Source: Acinetobacter larvae (GTDB taxonomy: Bacteria; Pseudomonadota; Gammaproteobacteria; Pseudomonadales; Moraxellaceae). Taken from it: a stretch of 64,000 bases of DNA. Under the pieces are notes generated by a model. That model had not been told where the DNA came from. It did not search any database and saw only the letters and a list, made by a program, of their open reading frames with translations. Below, in pieces: positions 7,040 to 16,452 of the stretch. A program made the position numbers and the translations under genes. The first letter of the stretch is position 1. Each line of letters starts with the position of its first letter. The stretch spans positions 1,488,001 to 1,552,000 of the forward strand of contig NZ_CP016895.1 in NCBI RefSeq assembly GCF_001704115.1. The letters run 5' to 3'.

Positions 7040-10000
7040 ATGAAAACTTGTTTCATCGCAGCGCAGGTCGCATTGAAACCCTTAACTCTGTGTATTGTTT
7101 TATGGATGGGGGGAGCATCGCAAGCGTGTAAGGCCAATCAACCGAGTATTTATTATCAAATACCAGCAAATACCTTGACCAATGCACTCAATGAAGTGGC
7201 ATTACAAAGCAATGTCAGCTTGTTATTTGATGCACAGCATACCGATCTCTATGCAGTGGCATCGTTAATCGGTCATTACACGCCAGAACAAGCTTTTGAA
7301 AAACTATTAGAAAAAACACCTTTTCACATTCAAAGTACAGCTGCTGGCTATTTGTTGCAGCAATCCTCCGTAGCTCAGGATCTACCAAAGCGAGCCGTTG
7401 CTGGTGCAACAATGAGCGAATCGCTATCTTCGACAAATTTAAGCACCGCGGTTGCTAGGAGCGATGCGGCTGAGGTGGATGTGGTCTTATCGACCATTGA
7501 GTTGAATGCCGATAAAGATCGTTATGCGCAGGGGAAAGATGATCAGTTTCAAAAAGATATAGTCAATATTTATAAAAATAAAGATGAGCTTGAGCATTTC
7601 AAAGGCAGTCATCCTGCCGATATTTTAAGTGGTATTCCCGGGGTTTATAGCAGTGATGCACGTAATAGTGGGGCAATTTCTCCCAATGTACGTGGTTTAC
7701 AAGGTCAGGGTCGGGTCCCTGTGATTGTTGATGGTACGCAGCAAGAAGTGTCAGTTTACCGAGGTTATGCGGGTGTGCATAATCGTACTTATATTGATCC
7801 CAATTTACTCAGTGAAACGACGGTTTATAAAGGTGCAACTGAATTGAACTATGCCATACCTCCGGCAATCGGAGGTGCGGTAATGCTCAATACTCTAAAT
7901 GGTGATGATGTGATTGCCGCAGGAAAAGATTGGGGAATAAATCTGCGCTATGAAACGAATAATAATTCGACCAAAGCACGCATGGCCGACTTAAACTATG
8001 GTGAAGATTATCGTACACCAGAAAATTGGTCGGCAGTATTGGGCGATTTAAACCCTCAGCTGTACCAAGCTCTAGCGCGTCAGGGTAAAAATAAATTTTT
8101 TCAAGATCATGCTTTTCGTCTTGCTATTGCCGCTAAAAATGATTTAACCGATATTATGTTGGCTTATAGTCAGCGTGAGCAAGGAAATTATTTTTCAGGA
8201 AAGCGCGGAGGAAATGTCTATCAAACTCGGTTTGATCATGCACATCATGCAGACATTATTTTAAATACTGCCGATATTGCACCGCCAGGTTATGAAGTCA
8301 CCAATAGCTCCAGTCATAATCGCTCTGCATTATTTAAAAATAATTGGTACTTCGGCAATCATCAAAAATTAAAATTAAGTTGGCGTCATAGTGATATTGC
8401 TTATGGCGAGATTATGAACTCGCGAGCTGTGTATGGTTATGTTGTTGATCAGCTGCTTGAGAGTGAAGCACGGCATGCCGCCCAATGGCCCTTAGCGAAG
8501 GTAAAACAGCATGCGGGGCGTATAGATTATGAGTGGAATGCAGATGATTTTAGATGGATTAATTTAAAAGTAGGGGCTTGGTATAATAATACCGATAGCC
8601 GCAATAATAGTACGGGTGCTCCGCCGATTTCCCCCAAATTTCTAAGCTCGTTTTGGGCTGCCCATGTTCTGCAAAAAGCGGGCTGCCTTGGCGAAAATGG
8701 GATTGATCGCAATTGCCAAGTGAGTCCAGATATTATCCAGTCTGCCAATGCGTTAATTGGTCATGCAGATTATAACGATGAACGCTTTAAACTGGTCAAT
8801 CCAGCCTTACAAATATCTGCCAATGATCGCTGGGGTATAGATTTTAGCAATAGTTTTACCCTACATTCACAATTGGAGCTTCAGGTTGGCGGAAGTTTGC
8901 AAAAGGAAAAGCTGAATGCCCGTAATATAGATGAAGCGCCATTAATCTGTTCAGATATTGAGCAAATTAACTTTTGTAAAAGCATGCCTTTTGTGTTTGG
9001 TCCTAAAAGTGGTGAACGACAAGAATATAGCACCTGGTTTAATTTAGATTGGCATGTGAATAATCAGTTCACCATTAATATTGGTGGTCGTTGGGGCAGA
9101 TATTGGAGTTTAGATACCCAATTAGATGAAAAACTAAAAACACGACAATGGTCACGTCCAAAAATCCTCGCCGCCAAAACCTATGAACAACTAACGCCGT
9201 ATGATATCAAAATGGCGGAAGAAGAAATGAAAACAACACCGTTTTATCACCGTGTCTGGAGTGATGCATCACAACAATGGGATGAATATTATGATCATGA
9301 AGGCTATATAAAGTCACAGGGCTATGATGGTCAGAGTTATAACAGTGATAGCGGTTATTGGAAGTATAAATATATATATTGGGAGGCGGATGAAAATGGT
9401 GTATTACATGCCCATAATGCACCAGGCACTATTGCATTAAAGGATGGCGAAAAAATTATTGCGCTGTTGGGTGGTGGTTTAAACGATATTGCTGCAACGC
9501 ATTATCGTCCAATGACAGAAGAAGAGCAATATGCTCCTGTTGGAAAGCGTCGCGACCAACAATTTGATCCATCCTTATCACTTAGCTACACATTCCATGA
9601 ATTTTCACGTGTTTATGCGCGTTATGTAGAGGCAACACGTTTCCCATCTTTATATGAAAGCACTGTGGGTTTTGCGGAAAATATTCGTACACAAGGCTTT
9701 GTGCCAGAACATGCTCAAAATATTGAATTTGGCTATGTGCATGACCTAAAACAATGGCTGAGAAACTGGCGTAATGCTGATTTAAAAATTAATTATTATT
9801 ACAATAAAATCAATGATATAATTGATAGAAATTACAGTACTGGCAGCTTTGCGCAATATGATCAGTTAAAAACGCAAGGCTTAGAATTACAAGTAGGTTT
9901 TGACCAAGGATTAATCTTTGGTGATCTAGGTTATAGTTATCTGATCAAAAGTGAAATGTGTGATAAAGATTATGCTGCACAATTATCACCTATTTATTTA

Positions 10001-10387
10001 GATGCGCCGACTTGTTTTATGGGTGGTTTTCCTGGGGGCTATTTACGTGGTGCAATTCCGCCTAAACATGCGATGAGTACAAATTTAGGGGCACGTATAT
10101 TAGATGACAGACTGATATTGGGGACGCGGCTTTCTTATCATTCGATGTCAAATCTTAAAAAACAAAGTACAGAGGGATGGGTATTTCCAAACCAAGGTTT
10201 AGATAGTTATGGTTGGAAATCATATTGGACAGTAGATGCTTATGCTGATTATTGGCTGACAGCAGCATTTAAAATATCTTTGATCGGCACCAATTTGTTG
10301 AATGAGTATTATCCCGATGCTTTAACCCGTACTGCAATTCCTTCACCAGGACGTACATTTAAAGTGGCATTCGATTATAAATTCTAG
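7040..10387 (+). CDS. TonB-dependent receptor with N-terminal signalling (STN) domain; probable haem/hemophore receptor
   Basis: A large outer-membrane transducer of 1115 residues. In order: a signal peptide (about 1-30), an STN secretin/TonB signalling domain (about 37-107, starting YYQIPANTLTNALNEVA), a low-complexity linker, a TonB-box-like VVLSTIEL (about 149-156), a plug domain (GSHPADILSGIPGVYSSD, SPNVRGLQGQGRVPVIVDG), and a 22-strand barrel ending in the usual aromatic residue (KVAFDYKF). Length exceeds typical haem receptors, partly from a Tyr/Asp/Glu/Lys-rich insertion around residues 710-835. The STN domain means that it signals to a FecR partner, and a fecI-fecR pair lies just beyond. 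The next gene encodes a hemophilin-like secreted protein, so haem or a haem-hemophore complex is the likely ligand. The exact substrate is inference. Confidence 0.9.
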   Translation: MKTCFIAAQVALKPLTLCIVLWMGGASQACKANQPSIYYQIPANTLTNALNEVALQSNVSLLFDAQHTDLYAVASLIGHYTPEQAFEKLLEKTPFHIQSTAAGYLLQQSSVAQDLPKRAVAGATMSESLSSTNLSTAVARSDAAEVDVVLSTIELNADKDRYAQGKDDQFQKDIVNIYKNKDELEHFKGSHPADILSGIPGVYSSDARNSGAISPNVRGLQGQGRVPVIVDGTQQEVSVYRGYAGVHNRTYIDPNLLSETTVYKGATELNYAIPPAIGGAVMLNTLNGDDVIAAGKDWGINLRYETNNNSTKARMADLNYGEDYRTPENWSAVLGDLNPQLYQALARQGKNKFFQDHAFRLAIAAKNDLTDIMLAYSQREQGNYFSGKRGGNVYQTRFDHAHHADIILNTADIAPPGYEVTNSSSHNRSALFKNNWYFGNHQKLKLSWRHSDIAYGEIMNSRAVYGYVVDQLLESEARHAAQWPLAKVKQHAGRIDYEWNADDFRWINLKVGAWYNNTDSRNNSTGAPPISPKFLSSFWAAHVLQKAGCLGENGIDRNCQVSPDIIQSANALIGHADYNDERFKLVNPALQISANDRWGIDFSNSFTLHSQLELQVGGSLQKEKLNARNIDEAPLICSDIEQINFCKSMPFVFGPKSGERQEYSTWFNLDWHVNNQFTINIGGRWGRYWSLDTQLDEKLKTRQWSRPKILAAKTYEQLTPYDIKMAEEEMKTTPFYHRVWSDASQQWDEYYDHEGYIKSQGYDGQSYNSDSGYWKYKYIYWEADENGVLHAHNAPGTIALKDGEKIIALLGGGLNDIAATHYRPMTEEEQYAPVGKRRDQQFDPSLSLSYTFHEFSRVYARYVEATRFPSLYESTVGFAENIRTQGFVPEHAQNIEFGYVHDLKQWLRNWRNADLKINYYYNKINDIIDRNYSTGSFAQYDQLKTQGLELQVGFDQGLIFGDLGYSYLIKSEMCDKDYAAQLSPIYLDAPTCFMGGFPGGYLRGAIPPKHAMSTNLGARILDDRLILGTRLSYHSMSNLKKQSTEGWVFPNQGLDSYGWKSYWTVDAYADYWLTAAFKISLIGTNLLNEYYPDALTRTAIPSPGRTFKVAFDYKF

Positions 10388-10482
10388 TTTTTAAATGGCG
10401 ATAAGTTCTATAAAACTTATGCTGAGCTATAAGAAAGTTAATGATTATTATTCATGAAAACTGTATCTCGAGGGGAGATCAT

Positions 10483-11400
10483 ATGCAATTGATAAAATTA
10501 TTATTGGCGACTGTGGTAACTTCTGCTGCAATTCATGCTCAAGCAGCCAATACTGTTGGGGCAACCAGTAATTCGAGTAGAATTAAAGTGGGTGCGGTGG
10601 GGAATATTATTAAGCATCCGAATGACCAACCGGGTGTACCTGGCATCGCAGTGATTAATGAAACCAATACAGCCAGAGAGGTCAATAATACGCTTATTGA
10701 TTTAAATAACTTACGTGATACGGTTGAATCAAATTATGTTAAGGCTGTCGTTAATTTAGGCGGCTTAGATCAATCTGGCATTGTGCAATTAGATTTCAAT
10801 AAATGGAATATCCCAAAGCCAGTCCCTGATCATAGTATTTTAGGAAAATTTACTTATAAACAGATCCAGTTAGATCCAAATGATAGAGCACAGAGCGTAT
10901 TCTTTGGTGAGTGGCATCAACCTACGGCTACGTCAGCAAGTGATAATACCCGTACCACCTTTTTTATTGGTAGTAGTGATAATCTCAGTTTGCCAACTTC
11001 AGGTACTGCTAAATATCAGGTCATTGGCATAAACCAATATAATGGTACAGTCACGGGTATTCTGAGTGGTTGGGTTGGGAGTGGTACGGAAGCTGCGCCC
11101 AATAATTTACTCCATGGGGTCCTTACTGCAGATTTTAATAATAGAACCTTAAAAACGCTGTCGGATGCAGATACTTTGAAACGCGTGGTTTCTACGGCAG
11201 GCACTGCAAATACGGTTAAGATTAATGCTGCAATCTATAATAACGGTAGCTTTGCTGGTTCTGCGATTGCCAATGGTACGGTGAATGGCGAAGCGCGAGG
11301 GAACTTCTTTGGGGCTAATGCTGCTGCGGTTGCAGGTCATGCAGTTTTTCATGGTAACAGTCAGCTGAATACCGCCTTTGGTGGCAGTAAAATACAGTAA
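10483..11400 (+). CDS. Secreted Slam-dependent hemophilin-family protein (HphA-like)
   Basis: A 305-residue exported protein. I chose the ATG at 10483, which has a strong GGGGAG ribosome site and opens directly into a signal peptide (MQLIKLLLATVVTSAAIHAQA, cleavage near residue 21-22). A start 42 bp upstream would bury it. The mature N-terminus has no cysteine, so it is predicted to be soluble, not a lipoprotein. The C-terminal half has the signature of Slam-dependent barrel proteins: LPTSGTAKYQVIGIN, NNLLHGVLTADF, and the end RGNFFGANAAAVAGHAVF plus NTAFGGSK. In Acinetobacter the known soluble member, HphA, is a haem-binding hemophore that feeds a TonB receptor. The gene follows the receptor gene by about 95 bp, probably in one transcript. 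Haem binding is inferred, and no Slam translocon gene is present in the window. Confidence 0.8.
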   Translation: MQLIKLLLATVVTSAAIHAQAANTVGATSNSSRIKVGAVGNIIKHPNDQPGVPGIAVINETNTAREVNNTLIDLNNLRDTVESNYVKAVVNLGGLDQSGIVQLDFNKWNIPKPVPDHSILGKFTYKQIQLDPNDRAQSVFFGEWHQPTATSASDNTRTTFFIGSSDNLSLPTSGTAKYQVIGINQYNGTVTGILSGWVGSGTEAAPNNLLHGVLTADFNNRTLKTLSDADTLKRVVSTAGTANTVKINAAIYNNGSFAGSAIANGTVNGEARGNFFGANAAAVAGHAVFHGNSQLNTAFGGSKIQ

Positions 11401-11466
11401 TGAAGGACATAATGCATATTCTATACTCAATAATGATCAGTACCACTATTGTGCCAGCAATCTAAT

Positions 11467-12465
11467 CTAGCGCGTCGCAGTGCTGTAAGCATGTACGAAC
11501 AGCCCTGCGACTTGATCGAATTCTAATTCAGGATATTGGGTTTTTAAGAGCTGTAAAGTCAGGGTTAAATCTTGCTGAGTATTGATAATACCAGTCACCT
11601 TAATATGCTCTAATTTTTTACGGCTATATATTATATAGCCCGAGTGATAAGCATTTAAACGATCCAGCACATCAGGTAAAGGAAGCTTATCCGCGATAAT
11701 CTGTTGTTGCTGCCATGAAAATAAGCTGCTATCAATTGGGGTGTTTTTTACTGCCCCCAAGCCCTCAGGGCGTATGTCTATACTTTGCCCAGCGTGAATA
11801 ACTTGTGATTGTGATGAGGGGCTAGCGCTGCTGACACGTACTTTTGAATGCAGCATTCGTAGCGTATTACGTTGATAATATTGATGAACAATAAAACGTG
11901 TTCCCAGTGCTTTAAACTGAGCCTCACTGCCATAAACCACCAGGGGTCTATTGGGGTCTTTTGCGACATCGACATAAATATCCCCCCGTACCAATTTTAT
12001 TGTACGTTGCTGGGTGGAGTAATCTACATTAATTGCTGAATTTGCATTAAGCGATATTTTGGTACCATCTTCTAGTACAATATTTTTACCTTCCGCGCTT
12101 TGTGTTCGATAATCTGAAAAATAATAATCAAGTGGTAGGGCTTGATAGAGTAAGCTGCCCAATAGCGCTAGACTTGCGATTGCTAGCGTTGTATGTGTAA
12201 AGGACTTAAATAACTGTCGTTTATTTTGATTTACTGCATTCAGTGTGGCATCCAATACTTCACCAGATATTTGGTGCTGTTTGGGGAGCGCCTGTATATT
12301 TTGATTAAAATGCACAGCATCTTGAACCAGTTCTTGATATTCTGGATGTTGGTCAAGCCAGTGATTAAATTCTTGTTGGGCTTGTCGTTGTTCTACCGGA
12401 TCATCACATTCTAAACGAATAATCCATAATGCGATTTCAGGTGGCAATTGCCTATTTTTTTTCAC
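11467..12465 (-). CDS. FecR-family anti-sigma factor / sigma regulator
   Basis: This 332-residue protein has a cytoplasmic N-terminal domain with the conserved FecR opening (ALWIIRLECDDPVEQRQAQQEFNHWL), one membrane segment near residues 90-110 (LAIASLALLGSLLYQA), then a periplasmic FecR domain (GKNIVLEDGTKISLNANS, VRGDIYVDVAKDPNRPLVV, ALGTRFIVHQ). The C-terminal STN-like subdomain should contact the receptor's signalling domain. The start is a GTG preceded by AGGTATTC. It follows fecI by about 60 bp on the same strand and converges with the receptor-hemophilin pair. It should hold the sigma factor inactive, or activate it, depending on receptor occupancy. Confidence 0.92.
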   Translation of the reverse strand: MKKNRQLPPEIALWIIRLECDDPVEQRQAQQEFNHWLDQHPEYQELVQDAVHFNQNIQALPKQHQISGEVLDATLNAVNQNKRQLFKSFTHTTLAIASLALLGSLLYQALPLDYYFSDYRTQSAEGKNIVLEDGTKISLNANSAINVDYSTQQRTIKLVRGDIYVDVAKDPNRPLVVYGSEAQFKALGTRFIVHQYYQRNTLRMLHSKVRVSSASPSSQSQVIHAGQSIDIRPEGLGAVKNTPIDSSLFSWQQQQIIADKLPLPDVLDRLNAYHSGYIIYSRKKLEHIKVTGIINTQQDLTLTLQLLKTQYPELEFDQVAGLFVHAYSTATR

Positions 12466-12524
12466 AAATGAATACCTGAGAAGATTAATGCTCGAAAAGA
12501 TTAATACCAGAGAAGAATGAAAAG

Positions 12525-13085
12525 TTAATCGAGCATACTATTTTCATTGTATAAGCGCTGTCGAGCTTCATAGCATAAGCTTAAACAATCGGCTAAATAG
12601 TTTTGAATACAGCGCAAAGATTTATTGCAATGTTGCGCGATTTCAGCCTGATTATACCCTTCTAGATAATACATAATAAAGGCTTGCCGTGATGCAGGTT
12701 GTATACTGGATAATGCGACTGTTAAAAAATCTAAAATTTGAATGGCTTGTTCAACAGAACTATTGCTGAGCTCATCAATGTCTTCCACAGGCTTAAGCGA
12801 TTCTAAATAATTTTTTTCAACATAATAACGGCGTTGCTGATCTATTAAAATATATTTAGCGGCATTGACTAAATAGGCACGCGGTTCTTGTATGCCCAAA
12901 AGACGTTGTTTGGTTTGTAATATTTTGACAAAGGTATCTTGTACAATATCGGCAGCGTTGAGCGGATAACTAATTTTTGATTGTAACCATTGCTGCAACC
13001 AATCGTGATGCTGAAGATACATTTGATTGGCAATGACGGTGTTACTTTCAAGAATTCTAGCCTGATCAGCCATGGTGATAAGCAC
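12525..13085 (-). CDS. ECF RNA polymerase sigma factor, FecI-type
   Basis: A 186-residue ECF sigma factor. Region 2 includes DIVQDTFVKILQTKQRLLGIQEPRAYL and region 4 includes QPASRQAFIMYYLEGYNQAEIAQHCNKS with the helix-turn-helix. It is shorter than housekeeping sigmas, as expected for iron-starvation ECFs. An in-frame ATG at 13073 (MADQARIL) is an alternative start. It is paired with a FecR-type regulator and an STN-carrying receptor, so it should direct transcription of the receptor and hemophilin-like genes. A weak Fur-box-like sequence lies upstream of its start. Confidence 0.92.
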   Translation of the reverse strand: MLITMADQARILESNTVIANQMYLQHHDWLQQWLQSKISYPLNAADIVQDTFVKILQTKQRLLGIQEPRAYLVNAAKYILIDQQRRYYVEKNYLESLKPVEDIDELSNSSVEQAIQILDFLTVALSSIQPASRQAFIMYYLEGYNQAEIAQHCNKSLRCIQNYLADCLSLCYEARQRLYNENSMLD

Positions 13086-13732
13086 TCGAAAATAAATAGG
13101 AATTATTATTGTTTATCATGAACTAAAAAGCAATGCGTAGATGATTTTTTGTCCCCATATTATTGGGGATATCTGGAGAAAGTAGAGGGTGTTTAAGACG
13201 TGCTGGTTAAGTATTAATCAAAACTCCTTTGTTTTAGACTTTTTTTCATTATTTTGAATATAAATCAAAAAAATAAATTTATTTTTGCGTGTTTTTTCAC
13301 TTTCATCCGACATAGTGAGTATAGGCGGTATTTTTAATAGCGCTTTGTTATCGCAAGTTATCAATTATCTGTTTTTGGGGTATTGATAACCGGTGCTAAC
13401 GATCATATGGAGTTTATCTTTTCCGAAGGGTTTCTGTGTGATCTACGCCGTAAGATATGGGCTTTGCCTTATAGACTGCGGTTGCATAGTTCAATTGGGT
13501 CAAGATGGTTTTATGGTCTGGAAATCACAGATGCTGAATCAGCGCGGCACGCTTTAAAACAATAATAACTGGACAATAATAAGACCATAGAGCTGTCTTG
13601 ATCTAATTGGGTTATTGCATTGCTTTAAAATCATTGCCAATGCTTTTCCATATTGTCTCGAAATAGATTATCTTTATTGTTTAAGAGAAAATGTTTTGAA
13701 GAGACGATATTGTTTAAGGAGGCGATGGAGAA
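13086..13732. other. Intergenic region upstream of fecI-type gene
   Basis: About 650 bp, AT-rich. Near 13098-13120 the minus strand reads GATAAACAATAATAATTCC, which matches the Fur-box consensus at about 10 of 19 positions and sits just upstream of the sigma gene. A 60-codon open frame at 13383-13565 starts with TTG and has no clear ribosome site or recognisable domain, so I do not call it. The right end carries the AAGGAGG ribosome site of the next gene. Confidence 0.45.
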
Positions 13733-14710
13733 ATGGCGATGGGTAAAAAAGTAGTAGTCTTTAGTCGTTTAGATGCTGATATTCTGGCACAGCTTCATGA
13801 ACAATTTGAGGTGGTGCAAATTAACCCTAAGCTTGGTCAGGTTGATCAACAACTTGCAGAGGCAGTGAGCGATGCTGATGGCATGATTGGTGCAGGTCGT
13901 CAGCTCAATGCTCAGCATTTGCAGTCTGCAACACGGTTAAAGATTATTTCTTCTGTCAGTGTGGGATATGATAATTACGATGTTGCTTATTTAAATCAAC
14001 GCAAAATTTGGTTGGCACATACACCACATGTTTTAACAGAAACCACTGCGGATTTGGCTTTTACTTTATTGATGAGTGCTGCGCGTCAGGTTGCACATCT
14101 CGATGCATGGACCAAAGCTGGGCAGTGGCAACGCACTGTACAAGTCGCACAATTTGGTCAGGATATTTTTGGTAAAAAACTTGGCATTATTGGTTTGGGA
14201 AATATTGGTGCTGCGATAGCTCGGCGGGCTTTTTATGGCTTTAATATGGACATACTCTATCATAATCGCCGTGAAAATTTGGCTGTTGCTCAAGCATTTA
14301 ATGCCAGCTATTGTTCGCTGGAAGAGCTGTTACGGCGTTCAGACTTTGTGGTGATCGCAGTCGATTTAAACGCAAGTTCTCAAGCGTTGATTGCTGCTGA
14401 ACAACTGGCAATGATGCAAGCACATGCGGTATTGATTAATATTGCGCGTGGCAGTGTGATTGACGAACAAGCACTCTATGTCGCATTACAGCAAGGTCAA
14501 ATTTTTGCTGCTGGCTTAGATGTTTATCAAAAAGAACCGTTACAACAATCGCCATTATTCGCTTTAGATAATGTCGTGACTTTACCGCATATTGGTTCTG
14601 CTACAGTAGCCACACGGCAAAAAATGGCACAATTAGCCTATCAAAACTTAGTCACCGCCTTAAATGGGCAAAAGCCTGCATATTTGGTCAATCCAGACTA
14701 TCATTCATAG
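13733..14710 (+). CDS. D-2-hydroxyacid dehydrogenase, GhrB-like glyoxylate/hydroxypyruvate reductase
   Basis: A 325-residue NAD(P)-dependent 2-hydroxyacid dehydrogenase. The Rossmann motif GLGNIGAAIARRA lies near residues 155-167. The catalytic Arg is in NIARGSVID, Glu is in the following helix region (KEPL segment) and His is in LPHIGSAT. The family reduces glyoxylate, hydroxypyruvate or 2-ketogluconate. A strong AAGGAGG ribosome site precedes the ATG, and the second in-frame ATG at 13739 is a possible alternative. Glyoxylate is the end product of the urate pathway encoded 35 kb away, but nothing in the sequence connects them. Confidence 0.88.
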   Translation: MAMGKKVVVFSRLDADILAQLHEQFEVVQINPKLGQVDQQLAEAVSDADGMIGAGRQLNAQHLQSATRLKIISSVSVGYDNYDVAYLNQRKIWLAHTPHVLTETTADLAFTLLMSAARQVAHLDAWTKAGQWQRTVQVAQFGQDIFGKKLGIIGLGNIGAAIARRAFYGFNMDILYHNRRENLAVAQAFNASYCSLEELLRRSDFVVIAVDLNASSQALIAAEQLAMMQAHAVLINIARGSVIDEQALYVALQQGQIFAAGLDVYQKEPLQQSPLFALDNVVTLPHIGSATVATRQKMAQLAYQNLVTALNGQKPAYLVNPDYHS

Positions 14711-14814
14711 TACAGTAAATGAATTGTAAAATATTTAATACATCACATAACATGGCATAGATATTTGCACGGTGTATGACGGCTATATTGAATAAAATTT
14801 TTAAGGTGCGAAAC

Positions 14815-16254
14815 GTGAAAAAAATCTTGTTGATGTTGAGTTTAAGTGTTTATGGCACTGTACAAGCCACTGAGCCCACTTTTACTCACACAGCACCTAA
14901 TTTTGATGTGCCGACCATTGGCGGTGGTGTGGGGATTATCGATAAACAAAAAGAACATCAAATTGGTGAAAAAGTTTATCGCGAAGTCCGTTTGCATTAT
15001 CCAGTCCTCAATGATCCGTGGTTAGAAGATCAGTTCATGTTTGTTTTTACACGGTTATTGAGTCAAACCCAGTTGGGAAAACCTGTTGGGCTCATTGTGA
15101 TTAAAGATCCACAAATTAATGCTTTTGCTGTGCCGGGTGGTTTATTTGCGATTAATAGCGGTATGGTGACCGCTGCCAAAAATATGGACGAAGTCGCCAG
15201 TGTGATGGGGCATGAAATTGCCCACGTTGCGCAGCGTCATTTTAGTCGTTCGCAAGAAAAATTCAAAGGTCAGGGTTTACTTGCGATGGCTGGGATTCTG
15301 GCTGGGATTGCATTGGCCTCGAAGTCTAATGGCGATGTCGGCGGAGCTGTGATGATGGGAACGCAGGCTGCATTATTGGATCGTCAATTAAGCTATAGTC
15401 GCGACCAAGAACGTGAAGCTGACCGCATTGGTATGCAGTTTATGTATGGTGCAGGCTATAACCCACAGGCGATGGCAGACTTTTTTGAAACCATGAATCG
15501 TTCAACTCGCATGGTGAGTTTTTTACCTGATTTTTGGTTAACTCACCCTTTGACTTCTGAGCGTATGAGTGAAGCACGTTTAAGAGCCAATCAATTGCCA
15601 GCAATCGCATTTTCAAACCAGCAGCAAAATTTTGAAGTGATTAAATGGTATACCGCAGTCATTACAGAGCAGGCCAGTGAACAACAATTGCTAAGTTTAG
15701 CCAAGCAAAAAAATTATGCCAGTTATTTGGCATTGGCTAAATATTATTTAAAAAAGGGTGATTATGCGGATGCACAAGCAAATTTAAATTTAGCCAAACA
15801 AATCGACAGCAATCATAGTCTATTAAATTTAATTCAAACCGATATTTATTTAGATCAGAATAAACTAGATCAGGCTTTTGCCAGTATTAATCCGCAGCAA
15901 AAGATTGCACCAGAAAATCGCGCATTGAGTTTAAAGTTGGCAGAAGTTTTAGTGCGGCAAAAACAAACCCAAGCTGCAACAAATTTATTAAATCGCTTGG
16001 TAAAAAATAATGCGCGAGATGTTGTTGCTTGGCAATTGTTGCAACAAGCAGCCGACGCAGATAGTAATCATCCAATGCGTACTGTTAATGTCCTGCGTTA
16101 TCGTGCAGAAGCAGAATATTGGTCTGGTGATGAGATTGCAGGGATTAAGTCTTTGCTGCATGCACAGCGTTTAGCCAAAGGGAATCAAATGATGTTGGCC
16201 AAGATCGATCAGCGCTTAGAAAAAATGCAAGCAGAGCGTGAATTGAAAATTTAA
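14815..16254 (+). CDS. M48-family periplasmic zinc metallopeptidase with TPR repeats (BepA/YfgC-like)
   Basis: The reading frame is open from ATG 14776, but I prefer the GTG at 14815. AAGGTG lies 8 bases before it and the protein then begins directly with a signal peptide (MKKILLMLSLSVYGTVQA). The mature enzyme has the zinc motif HEIAH with the third ligand in DREREADRIG-type sequence (SRDQEREADRIGM). The C-terminal half is made of helical TPR-like repeats (YLALAKYYLKKGDYADAQAN). BepA-type proteases monitor assembly of outer-membrane proteins and degrade misfolded barrels. It is a single-gene unit, and the length of about 480 residues is normal. Confidence 0.9.
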   Translation: MKKILLMLSLSVYGTVQATEPTFTHTAPNFDVPTIGGGVGIIDKQKEHQIGEKVYREVRLHYPVLNDPWLEDQFMFVFTRLLSQTQLGKPVGLIVIKDPQINAFAVPGGLFAINSGMVTAAKNMDEVASVMGHEIAHVAQRHFSRSQEKFKGQGLLAMAGILAGIALASKSNGDVGGAVMMGTQAALLDRQLSYSRDQEREADRIGMQFMYGAGYNPQAMADFFETMNRSTRMVSFLPDFWLTHPLTSERMSEARLRANQLPAIAFSNQQQNFEVIKWYTAVITEQASEQQLLSLAKQKNYASYLALAKYYLKKGDYADAQANLNLAKQIDSNHSLLNLIQTDIYLDQNKLDQAFASINPQQKIAPENRALSLKLAEVLVRQKQTQAATNLLNRLVKNNARDVVAWQLLQQAADADSNHPMRTVNVLRYRAEAEYWSGDEIAGIKSLLHAQRLAKGNQMMLAKIDQRLEKMQAERELKI

Positions 16255-16300
16255 AAATTGCTTGGGCAATCGAGTAATCATGGCTCAATCAAGCTATATC

Positions 16301-16335
16301 CTAAGATAAGCACCAAATACTAAGATAAGCACCAA
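16301..16335. repeat. Direct repeat, 16 bp with period 19
   Basis: CTAAGATAAGCACCAA occurs at 16301-16316 and again at 16320-16335, in the convergent gap between the M48 peptidase and yqeY genes. Confidence 0.8.
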
Positions 16336-16452
16336 GATAAAAACACCAAAATAGAATATGCCGTTTTGCTGCGTAGTGGAATGATGCAGAATAGCTTTGG
16401 GTAGGGGGAAGACAAGAGCGTTGTCAGCAGCACCACAGTCTAGTGCGAAGAC

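Noticed and set aside
13383..13565. 60-codon plus-strand frame
   Set aside because: TTG start, no ribosome site, no domain; probably chance in a long intergenic region.
13733..14710. GhrB-like dehydrogenase as a glyoxylate-using member of the urate pathway
   Set aside because: It lies 35 kb away from the urate island in an unrelated unit; no evidence joins them.
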